A DNA stretch of 22,762 bases from Deltaproteobacteria bacterium (GTDB lineage Bacteria > Desulfobacterota > Desulfobulbia > Desulfobulbales > SURF-16), in the NCBI GenBank assembly GCA_029939635.1, contig JAOZSN010000030.1, forward strand, positions 1 to 22,762, written 5' to 3'. A program made the position numbers and the translations under genes. The notes beneath the pieces are model-generated. The model was not told the DNA's origin and made no database searches. It saw only the letters and a program-made list of their open reading frames with translations. Shown in pieces: positions 15,278 through 22,308 of the stretch. Position 1 is the first letter of the stretch; each line of letters opens with the position of its first letter.

Positions 15278-17500
15278 TTAGTGATAAGAAAAGGAGAAAT
15301 CGTCCTTCTGGTGATCAACCTCTACTTCCCCACCTTTTTTGAGCTGGCCAAAGAGAATTTCTTCAGAGAGGGTATCTCCAATTTCGCTCATGATAAGGCG
15401 GCGTAAGGGGCGGGCTCCAAAATCTGGATCAAATCCTTCCTTGGCGAGCCAACAGCGGGCTGCCTCTGTCAAGGAGATGGTCACCTTGCGCTCGGCAAGC
15501 TGGGCTGATAACTCCATGATCAGCTTATCAACAATTTTTTTCACCACCGGTAATTCTAGGGAGTTAAAGGAAATAATTGCATCAAGGCGGTTCCTGAATT
15601 CCGGGGCAAAAAGGTTTTTGATTGCCTTTGTGTTGTCACCTTTTTTGGAACTGCCAAACCCAATGGATTGACCTCCCCGCTCCCGGGCTCCAGCATTGGT
15701 GGTCATGATGATAATAATATTACGAAAATCTGCCTTGCGCCCGGCATTATCGGTAAGGGTGGCATGATCCATAACCTGGAGGAGGATGGAAAAGATATCT
15801 TGATGGGCCTTTTCAATTTCATCTAGGAGCAGCACCGAGTAAGGGTGCTTGCGGATGGCATCGGTGAGCAGACCACCTTGGTCAAAACCCACATAACCTG
15901 GAGGCGAACCAATAAGGCGTGCCACGGCATGTTTTTCCATATACTCGCTCATATCAAAGCGCTCAAAGTGGATGCCCATAGAGTGGGCGAGTTGGCGAGC
16001 CACCTCTGTCTTGCCAACACCTGTGGGCCCGGCAAAGAGGAAGGCACCTGTGGGATGCAAGGGGTCATTTAAGCCCGCCCTGCTCCGTTTTACCGCAGTT
16101 ACCATGGTATCGATGGCCTTATCTTGGCCAAAGATGAGCAGCTTTAGGGTGCCTTCCAATCCTTTGAGCTGTTCAGCATCGGTGTTGGAAATGTTCTTGG
16201 CCGGAATACGGGCCATCTTGGCAATGGCTGCCTCCACGTCACGCACGGTGATGGTACGTTTTTTCTTGTTGCCACGGGTCAGGCGGAAGGCTGCACCCAC
16301 CTCATCCAGCACATCAATGGCCTTGTCCGGTAGAAAGCGATCATTAATAAAACGATTGGCTAACTCTGCGGTGGTGCGGATGGCCGCATTGGAATAGGTG
16401 ATATCATGGTGTTCTTCATAGCGAGATTTCAAGCCCTTGAGGATGGCTGTAGTATCATGCACAGACGGCTCTTCCACATCTATCTTCTGGAAGCGGCGGG
16501 CTAAGGCACGATCCTTTTCCACATGGTTTTTGTATTCCTCATATGTTGTAGAGCCAAGACAGCGTAGCACACCGTTTTGCAAGGCAGGCTTAAGCAGGTT
16601 GGAGGCATCCATACTACCGCCACTGGTGGCACCAGCTCCAATAATGGTATGCATTTCGTCAATAACCAGGACGATATTTTTTTCTTTTTCTACCTCGCTG
16701 ATCACTGCCTTTAAGCGTTCCTCAAAATCACCACGATACTTGGTTCCTGCCAGCAGGGCACCCATATCCAGCTGGTGCATGACAACATCTGCCAGCAGAT
16801 CTGGTACCTGACCATCATGGATTCGTGTTGCTAATCCTTCAGCCAAGGCAGTCTTACCAACCCCAGGTTCACCAACCAGCAGGGGATTATTTTTGCGACG
16901 ACGGCAGAGAACCTGCATGATCCTGTCTAACTCCTGCTGACGACCTATGAGGGGATCAAGTGCACCCTCTTCAGCCTTGACAGAAAGATTAACAGTATAT
17001 TTTTCTAGGGCTGACTCCTTTTGGGGAGTCTCTTGGCCTGGTTGGTTGGGGATAGTATGCAGCGGTTCTGCGTGTTCCAGACGGTGGGAGATGAAATCTA
17101 CCACGTCAAGACGGTTCAGTCCTTCTGTCTGCAGGTAATAGACGGCAAAGGAGTCTGGCTCGGCAAAGATGGCAGCTAAGACATCGCCTGAGTCCACCTC
17201 TTTTTTACCACAGCTCTGGACATGGGCAATGGCTCGTTGCAAAACACGGTTAAAACCAATGGTCTGGATCGGATCGGTGGGACCATCCTGCTCAATGATC
17301 TGGATATTACTGATAAAAAATGATTCCAGGTTTACCTTCAGGCTATCTGGGTTACCACCGCAGCCCTCAACAATTTGGCGGGTAATATCATCGTGCAGCA
17401 GGCCATAAAGGATGTGCTCCACTGTGACATGTTCATGGTGGCGGGTCTTGGCCTCTCGAATGGCCATAACCAGGGCTATTTCAACTTTTTGACTTATCAT
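15278..17500 (-). CDS. clpA: ATP-dependent Clp protease ATP-binding subunit ClpA
   Basis: ClpA is the hexameric AAA+ unfoldase that feeds proteins into ClpP. From the chosen start it has 740 residues (E. coli 758). Order: double-repeat N domain (1-145, which binds ClpS), AAA1 with Walker A GEPGVGKT (210-217) and Walker B VLVIDE (277-282), AAA2 with Walker A GPTGVGKT (491-498) and Walker B VLLLDE (556-561). The ClpP-docking loop QSIGFG (611-616) carries the IGF tripeptide. A frame start at 17542 adds 14 residues (MPTQVLHGAGVGNI) that overlap clpS and lack a ribosome site; the ATG at 17500 has an AGGGA just upstream and begins at the family-typical MISQKVEIAL. It follows the clpS stop by 8 bases, a classic clpS-clpA operon. 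Confidence 0.96.
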   Translation of the reverse strand: MISQKVEIALVMAIREAKTRHHEHVTVEHILYGLLHDDITRQIVEGCGGNPDSLKVNLESFFISNIQIIEQDGPTDPIQTIGFNRVLQRAIAHVQSCGKKEVDSGDVLAAIFAEPDSFAVYYLQTEGLNRLDVVDFISHRLEHAEPLHTIPNQPGQETPQKESALEKYTVNLSVKAEEGALDPLIGRQQELDRIMQVLCRRRKNNPLLVGEPGVGKTALAEGLATRIHDGQVPDLLADVVMHQLDMGALLAGTKYRGDFEERLKAVISEVEKEKNIVLVIDEMHTIIGAGATSGGSMDASNLLKPALQNGVLRCLGSTTYEEYKNHVEKDRALARRFQKIDVEEPSVHDTTAILKGLKSRYEEHHDITYSNAAIRTTAELANRFINDRFLPDKAIDVLDEVGAAFRLTRGNKKKRTITVRDVEAAIAKMARIPAKNISNTDAEQLKGLEGTLKLLIFGQDKAIDTMVTAVKRSRAGLNDPLHPTGAFLFAGPTGVGKTEVARQLAHSMGIHFERFDMSEYMEKHAVARLIGSPPGYVGFDQGGLLTDAIRKHPYSVLLLDEIEKAHQDIFSILLQVMDHATLTDNAGRKADFRNIIIIMTTNAGARERGGQSIGFGSSKKGDNTKAIKNLFAPEFRNRLDAIISFNSLELPVVKKIVDKLIMELSAQLAERKVTISLTEAARCWLAKEGFDPDFGARPLRRLIMSEIGDTLSEEILFGQLKKGGEVEVDHQKDDFSFSYH

Positions 17501-17508
17501 TATATTCC

Positions 17509-17823
17509 CTACACCTGCTCCATGGAGCACTTGAGTGGGCATTCATTTTTTCTGGCCATATCATGCACCATGGCTACCTTGGTCTCGGCAATATCACGAG
17601 TATAAATACCTGCTACGCCAATACCTTGCTGATGGACATTCATCATGATACGAGTGGCTTCCTCATTGGCCTTTTGGAATATACCTTCCAGGATCATGAT
17701 AACAAAATCCATGGTGGTATAGTCGTCATTATGGAGCAACACCTTAAAGAGGGGTGGTTCTTCAACCTGTTGTCTTGATTTGGTGGCAACACCACCCTCT
17801 GATTTTTTATCCGTCTTACTCAT
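17509..17823 (-). CDS. clpS: ATP-dependent Clp protease adaptor ClpS
   Basis: ClpS binds proteins with destabilising N-terminal residues (N-degrons) and hands them to ClpA. The 104-residue protein (E. coli 106) has a disordered N-terminal tail, then the core with FKVLLHNDDYTTMDFVI (26-42), whose Asn32, Asp33 and Asp34 belong to the N-degron pocket, MMNVHQQGIGVAGIYTRD (60-77) with the conserved His64, and AETKVAMV (79-86). All pocket residues I know are present. A GAGGAG lies 12 nt before the ATG, a little far. The gene precedes clpA on the same strand; upstream is a palindromic repeat element that separates it from holA. Confidence 0.95.
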   Translation of the reverse strand: MSKTDKKSEGGVATKSRQQVEEPPLFKVLLHNDDYTTMDFVIMILEGIFQKANEEATRIMMNVHQQGIGVAGIYTRDIAETKVAMVHDMARKNECPLKCSMEQV

Positions 17824-17857
17824 TGTTGCAAACTACTCCTCAAGTGTCAAATTTAGG

Positions 17858-17994
17858 AAAAGGACAGAATGTATAGATTTACAGAAATATAGAAATATAG
17901 AAATATAGAAGAAGGTACTCTTCTAATTAATAATATTCTTCCGCTTCTTCTTTACCTCCTCTAACTTCTTTATATCTTTATATTCTGTCCTTTT
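17858..17994. repeat. Palindromic element between holA and clpS with 8-bp tandem repeats
   Basis: Perfect 13-bp inverted terminal words AAAAGGACAGAAT (17858-17870) and ATTCTGTCCTTTT (17982-17994) bound a 137-bp element, purine-rich on the left and pyrimidine-rich on the right. The left half contains AGAAATAT three times in tandem (17883-17906). ACAGAATGTA (17864-17873) and AGAAGAAGGTACT (17907-17919) recur in the same order, reverse-complemented, in the birA/rlmKL palindrome. The right end touches the holA stop codon, so on the minus strand it may fold and act as the holA terminator. Confidence 0.75.
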
Positions 17995-19335
17995 TCAGAC
18001 CAACGTGGCAAAGAAAAAGTTCTCTAAAAGAAGGGAATCCCTAGCTCCGCTGCTTTTTAATTTGTATTCGGTCTCCACCAGGCGGGCCAGTGCCTTTCTT
18101 AAGGCTGGAAGGGAGAATTTTTCAGCCTGTTGGAATCCTTTATAGATAACAAAGGGGTGACCCTTTAAAAACTCGGTATCACCCTGTTGAGCCTTTATTC
18201 TGGCCAGATAGCCCTTTTGAAAGGAGCCATATTGCTGACCTGGTTGATAGCTTGGCTCATCCTGCTCTTGCAAGGCACGTAGAAATAGTAACTTGCGTAA
18301 CAGGTTACGCATGGCAGCGATGATGACCAGGCCATGGAGACCGGAATGTAACAGGCGTTGCAGCAAGAGCAGGGTGCGAGCCAAGTTGCGGCTTGCCACG
18401 GCATCGTTAAGCTCAAAGAGGGCCTCCTCTCGCGACTGGCTGGTCACCTCGTTGACATGTTCAGCGCTGATCAGCTCATCATCACCTGTATAGAGGGCCA
18501 GTTTTTCCGCCTCGCGAACAGCTGCCACCGGGTGAAAACCAACACGCTCCAGGATGAGATCCATTACCCGTGGCCCTGGTTTTTTATGCATCTCTTTAAA
18601 TGTCTGGCTCACCAGGTCACGGATAACGCCATCCTGGTTTTTGCGAGCTGCCGCTGTCATGCCAGAATCAACTGCCAGATCAACAATAACGCCTACAGCG
18701 TCAATTACCTTAAACAGTTTTTTACGTTTATCAACCGTTTCACATTGAATGATGAGGTTATTTTTTTCAGGGATACCATTTTCCAGGCTCTGCATGAGCA
18801 GGCCATCGCTGCCCGTACTGCCCTTGTCTGCACTACCCTGCTGGAGGGTAATGTCCTTTGTCCAGCTAATATCGTCTGGTCTGGCAAAGCCGAAAAATTT
18901 CTTCCACTGGCTGGCGTTGAGATCTTGTAAGGTGTCGTCAGTAGCCAGACCACCGATACCAGCTAACTCACTGAGCAACCGTGCTGTCTGGTCAAGCTCA
19001 TCATTGTCAAAGGCCTTCTTTGCCTTGGCCCAGACATTTTTACCCACTGCCTTGGAGAGAAAGAGGCGGGAGTCAACAACCTTGATGACCTGCCTGCCGC
19101 CAAAGAGGCTGAAGGTACGTAGCTTGTTGATGGTCTTGCCAACATCCTCCTGGTCACCCTCCACCTTGGTTACACCCTGTTCACGGTTTTTTTCTTCCGG
19201 TAACAGACGGTTAATTATCTCCTGGCTTACCTGCTGGCAGAGAAAGCGTTCACCAAAGAGTAGGTAGACTGGGTGACTGCCACCCTTGTCCAGCTCTTGA
19301 TATAGCTTGCCTATATTTTGCCTGGTGAATTTCAT
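17995..19335 (-). CDS. holA: DNA polymerase III delta subunit (clamp-loader)
   Basis: HolA is the clamp-loader subunit that opens the beta clamp. The family start is seen in PVYLLFGERFLCQQVSQEII (22-41), followed by LRTFSLFGGRQVIKVVDSRL (72-91), EKNNLIIQCETVDKRKKLFK (190-209), FHPVAAVREAEKLALYTGDD later, then SREEALFELNDAV and a helical C-terminal collar domain ending LLLENFFFATLV. At 446 residues it is about 100 longer than E. coli HolA (343). The excess lies mostly at about 95-180, a charged and Gly/Ser-rich stretch between two conserved strands. A TTG at 19353 would add six residues encoded by an inverted repeat; the ATG at 19335 is preferred, though its ribosome site is weak. It diverges from nfo. 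Confidence 0.88.
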   Translation of the reverse strand: MKFTRQNIGKLYQELDKGGSHPVYLLFGERFLCQQVSQEIINRLLPEEKNREQGVTKVEGDQEDVGKTINKLRTFSLFGGRQVIKVVDSRLFLSKAVGKNVWAKAKKAFDNDELDQTARLLSELAGIGGLATDDTLQDLNASQWKKFFGFARPDDISWTKDITLQQGSADKGSTGSDGLLMQSLENGIPEKNNLIIQCETVDKRKKLFKVIDAVGVIVDLAVDSGMTAAARKNQDGVIRDLVSQTFKEMHKKPGPRVMDLILERVGFHPVAAVREAEKLALYTGDDELISAEHVNEVTSQSREEALFELNDAVASRNLARTLLLLQRLLHSGLHGLVIIAAMRNLLRKLLFLRALQEQDEPSYQPGQQYGSFQKGYLARIKAQQGDTEFLKGHPFVIYKGFQQAEKFSLPALRKALARLVETEYKLKSSGARDSLLLENFFFATLV

Positions 19336-19344
19336 GCCTAACGA

Positions 19345-19529
19345 CAGTTTCAATTTACAAGTTTCTAGTTGCCAGTTTTAAGTTGGCTACCGCTGAGCTG
19401 CATAGATCAAGCACAAGATACCTTATATTAATGTAGAGGGCATGGGAAAACATGAAAAAGACACGTTGACAGGAAGGAGCGAGTAGTTTTTTCTACAATT
19501 TGGAACTGGCAACTAGAAATTTGAAACTG
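19345..19529. repeat. Large inverted repeat filling the holA-nfo divergent gap
   Basis: TTTCTAGTTGCCAGTT (19362-19377) is the perfect reverse complement of 19504-19519, and CAGTTTCAA (19345-19353) of TTGAAACTG (19521-19529), with 126 bp between the inner arms. The left arm begins 9 bp from the holA ATG; the right arm ends 13 bp from the nfo ATG and supplies part of the GGAG ribosome site of nfo. The core holds a TTGACA (19466-19471) and TACAAT (19494-19499), but the 22-bp spacing is too long for a standard promoter. Confidence 0.75.
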
Positions 19530-19542
19530 GAGTTTATTACCT

Positions 19543-20385
19543 ATGTACCTCGGCGCCCACATGTCTGTGGCTGGCGGCCTGCATCTGGCCATTGATCGTA
19601 TTCGTCAGGTGGATGGCACCGCCCTACAGATTTTTTCTCGTAATCAGCGACAGTGGCGGGCAAAACCGATCATGGTTGAAGAGGCCACAGCCTTTCGTCT
19701 GGCCTGGAAAGAGTGGGGAACGTACCCCATTAGCTCCCATGCCTCTTATCTGATTAATCTTGCCTCAGCCAAGGAGGAGGCTCGGCAGAAATCTCAGCTT
19801 GCCTTACTGGCTGAGTGTCAACGTTGTCATGCCCTGGGCATAGCCAATATTGTTATGCATCCTGGGTCCCATGGTAAGGCTGGAGTTGAGCTGGGTATTG
19901 ATCGTCTGGTGGAAGGGCTGGATCTGGTATTGGCCCAGGCACCGGAGGAGTTGAAGATTTTACTGGAGACCACGGCAGGTCAGGGCACAGGGCTGGGTGC
20001 TGATTTTACAGAGTTGGCAGCCATTATTAGCAAGAGTCATTTTGCTGATAGGTTGGCGGTTTGCCTAGATACGTGTCATGTCTTTGCGGCAGGGTATGAT
20101 ATTGCCACAGAGCAGGGCTATGCTGCGACCCTTGCTGAGTTTACTGAAGTTATTGGTCTGGATCGTCTGCTTTTCATCCATGTTAACGATTCCAAAAAGC
20201 CACTGGCCTCCCGGGTAGATCGACATGAGCATATTGGTCAGGGCGAGATAGGCACCTTGGCCTTCGAGCTTCTCATGAATGACCCTCGCCTGGCTGATAT
20301 ACCCAAGGTTTTGGAGACACCAAAGGGTGAGGATTTGGCCGAGGATCTGCTGAATCTGGGCATTCTTAAGGCAATGAAGTATTGA
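19543..20385 (+). CDS. nfo: Endonuclease IV (AP endonuclease Nfo)
   Basis: Nfo cuts DNA 5' to abasic sites and removes blocked 3' ends in base-excision repair, using a trinuclear zinc centre in a TIM barrel. Length 280 (E. coli 285). All nine metal ligands are in place, each three residues before the E. coli number: His66, His106, Glu142, Asp176, His179, His213, Asp226, His228, Glu258, within SSHASYL, VMHPGSHGKAG, LLETTAGQG, LDTCHVFAAGYD, HVNDSK, RVDRHEHIGQGEIG and LETPKG. The start MYLGAHMSVAGG matches the family. A GGAG 11 nt before the ATG, partly inside the inverted repeat, serves as ribosome site. The gene converges with the Nth-Xth fusion gene 37 bp downstream and diverges from holA. 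Confidence 0.97.
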   Translation: MYLGAHMSVAGGLHLAIDRIRQVDGTALQIFSRNQRQWRAKPIMVEEATAFRLAWKEWGTYPISSHASYLINLASAKEEARQKSQLALLAECQRCHALGIANIVMHPGSHGKAGVELGIDRLVEGLDLVLAQAPEELKILLETTAGQGTGLGADFTELAAIISKSHFADRLAVCLDTCHVFAAGYDIATEQGYAATLAEFTEVIGLDRLLFIHVNDSKKPLASRVDRHEHIGQGEIGTLAFELLMNDPRLADIPKVLETPKGEDLAEDLLNLGILKAMKY

Positions 20386-20422
20386 TAATTCAAAAAGGGT
20401 GTTATCTATTAAGGCGCTGCCG

Positions 20423-21862
20423 TCACTTAGCTGTAATCTCTACCCCCACCGGACAATGATCCGAGCCAATTATCTCTGCCAATATCTCTGCTTTTTGTAC
20501 ACGGCCAATGTTCTCCTTATCCACCAGAAAATAATCAATACGCCAACCGATATTTCTGGCCCTGGCATTAAAGCGGTAACTCCACCAGGTGTATTGTTCC
20601 GGCTCTGAGTTGAAGTGGCGGAAGGTGTCTATATAGCCGTCTGCTAATATCTCATCCATCCACACTCTCTCTGGCGCTGAAAAGCCTGGGTTTTTGATGT
20701 TTGACTTGGGGTTGGCCAGGTCGATCTCCTTATGGGCAACATTGAGATCACCACAGATGAGCACCATTTTTGGGCTGCGCAGCTTATTGGTAAATGTATG
20801 CAGGGCCTCATTAAAGGCAAGTTTATAGTCGAGACGCTTGAGACCGTGCTGGGCATTGGGGAAATAGCAATTGACCAGGAAAAAGGTGGCAAATTCCAGG
20901 GTGAGCACCCTGCCCTCGTTGTCAAATTCTTCCTGACCAATTCCCTCAAGCACAGAGAGTGGTTGCTGGCGACTATACACTGCTACGCCTGAATAGCCTT
21001 TTTTCTGGGCACTATGAAAAAACACCTGATAGCCAGGGATAGAGGTCAGCTCCGTGGAGAGTTGCTCGGGCTGGGCCTTGGTCTCCTGAATGGCAAAAAT
21101 ATCTGCTCCCAGGCCTTGAACGATATCCACCAGACCCTTTTTTTCTAAGGCACGGATACCGTTAACGTTCCAAGAGATCAGTTTCAGGTTTGTACCAGCT
21201 TTACTGCCAGGGAGACGGCGCGGTGTGACTCCTAACTGTGGGCACCATTGTGCCACTACGCAGCGGTCACATTGGGGGCCAACCGGTTTGCAGGTTCCCT
21301 GGCCAAAGGCAACCAAGATGGAGTTTACCTTTTGCCAGTATCGCCGAGGCAATTTCTCCCGTAGTGCCATTTCCGTTTTTTCCGGTGTTTTTGTGTCCAC
21401 ATAGCCCCATATATTCATAATGCGATGGACATGGGTGTCTACACAGATGGCATCCTTGGCAAAGGCCACGGCCAGTACCAAGTTAGCTGTTTTACGGCCC
21501 ACTCCGGGCAGGGCCAACAACTCCTCCATGGTTTCCGGTACTTGATTGTTATGCTTGGCCATGGCGGCAGGGAGCTTAGCCAGATAACCTGCCTTATTTT
21601 TAAAAAATCCTACAGGGTAGATGAGTTTTCGTATCTCTTCTTCTGTCAAGGAGGCCAGGCCAGCCACATCATCGGCCTGGCTGAACAGACGTGCTGCAGC
21701 CTTGGCCGTTGTTTCATCCTTGGTACGAGCCGAAAGAATGGTGGCCACCAATACCTTAAAGGGGTCTCTGGTCTGTACGGCAATGAGATCTACCACTGGA
21801 ACCTGGTAGCTTGTAACTTCCTCAGTCAGGATGTTGAGTATCTGTTCTATTTGTATCGCCAT
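20423..21862 (-). CDS. Fused endonuclease III (Nth) - exonuclease III/APE1-type AP endonuclease (Xth)
   Basis: One 479-residue frame joins two repair enzymes. Residues 1-210 are endonuclease III, a glycosylase/AP lyase for oxidised pyrimidines: helix-hairpin-helix LPGVGRKTANLVL with catalytic Lys124, VDTHVHR with Asp142 (same 18-residue spacing as E. coli Lys120/Asp138), and an iron-sulphur site Cys191-x6-Cys198-x2-Cys201-x5-Cys207. A linker of about 18 residues follows. Residues 226-479 are a complete Xth domain: ISWNVNGIRA with Asn232, QETK with Glu260, GYSGVAVYSR, CYFPN with Tyr333, GDLNVAHKEIDL with Asp372 and Asn374, NIGWRIDYFL with Asp443, and SDHCP with Asp468/His469. NIGWRIDYF is closer to APE1/ExoA than to E. 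coli XthA. No ATG, GTG or TTG occurs in frame at the junction, so the second domain cannot easily be made alone. Confidence 0.95.
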   Translation of the reverse strand: MAIQIEQILNILTEEVTSYQVPVVDLIAVQTRDPFKVLVATILSARTKDETTAKAAARLFSQADDVAGLASLTEEEIRKLIYPVGFFKNKAGYLAKLPAAMAKHNNQVPETMEELLALPGVGRKTANLVLAVAFAKDAICVDTHVHRIMNIWGYVDTKTPEKTEMALREKLPRRYWQKVNSILVAFGQGTCKPVGPQCDRCVVAQWCPQLGVTPRRLPGSKAGTNLKLISWNVNGIRALEKKGLVDIVQGLGADIFAIQETKAQPEQLSTELTSIPGYQVFFHSAQKKGYSGVAVYSRQQPLSVLEGIGQEEFDNEGRVLTLEFATFFLVNCYFPNAQHGLKRLDYKLAFNEALHTFTNKLRSPKMVLICGDLNVAHKEIDLANPKSNIKNPGFSAPERVWMDEILADGYIDTFRHFNSEPEQYTWWSYRFNARARNIGWRIDYFLVDKENIGRVQKAEILAEIIGSDHCPVGVEITAK

Positions 21863-22308
21863 TTGTATTTGCTGTTATCTCTCGGTAGTTTCGCCTATTT
21901 TTGCTAACAGAGTGGGTTTGGAGAAAACTGTGATTTACGGTTTTTCTCCTTGACTTTATCGGTAAGAGCGCTATGACTAGCCACACATTTTTTAATGATT
22001 TAATTAAGTATTGTTTAGTAAACCGTAAAGACATAAAGTAACAAGGTTTTTTGCACCTATCCATTATCTTGTGGTCGTATGTCCTGGTGGTTTGTTTTTT
22101 TTAACCCAGTCTATGTACTGGGCAGAGGAGGATTTAAATCCTTCATGAAAAATGTTGAGGAGAGGGAAAACTGGAAGTTGTGTACCTGCAACCAGGGAGA
22201 TGGTCTGTGGGAACGAGCATAACTATAATCACTGATTTTTCCTCAAGCTACCAATTTAATCAGCTCCAGTAAGTTTTGTAGGGGTTGAATAGCTCAAGGT
22301 GTAAAGTA
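21863..22308. other. 446-bp divergent gap between the Nth-Xth gene and the SulP gene
   Basis: No convincing gene. It holds three small dyads: GGAGAAAA (21920-21927) with TTTTCTCC (21942-21949), extendable with one bulge; CCCAGT/ACTGGG at about 22105-22122; and the palindrome GGATTTAAATCC at about 22130-22141. A 25-codon frame from ATG 22145 to TAA 22222 follows an AGGAGGA that is rather distant (about 15 nt). The 3' half should be the untranslated leader of the SulP transcript and may be structured. No known riboswitch was recognised. Confidence 0.4.

Noticed and set aside
17501..17542. Longer ClpA start at 17542 overlapping clpS
   Set aside because: The extra 14 residues are not typical of ClpA, lack a ribosome site and overlap the end of clpS; the ATG at 17500 has an AGGGA before it and gives the family N-terminus.
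17883..17906. Three AGAAATAT units as a CRISPR or iteron array
   Set aside because: Units are 8 bp, directly adjacent, with no spacers and only three copies; better explained as slippage repeats in a palindromic element.
19466..19499. TTGACA...TACAAT as the nfo promoter
   Set aside because: The spacing is 22 bp, too long for a sigma-70 promoter; the elements may be coincidental.
22145..22222. 25-codon frame in the SulP leader as a real gene
   Set aside because: Its only ribosome-like site is about 15 nt away and nothing about the peptide is recognisable; kept as a note on the leader only.
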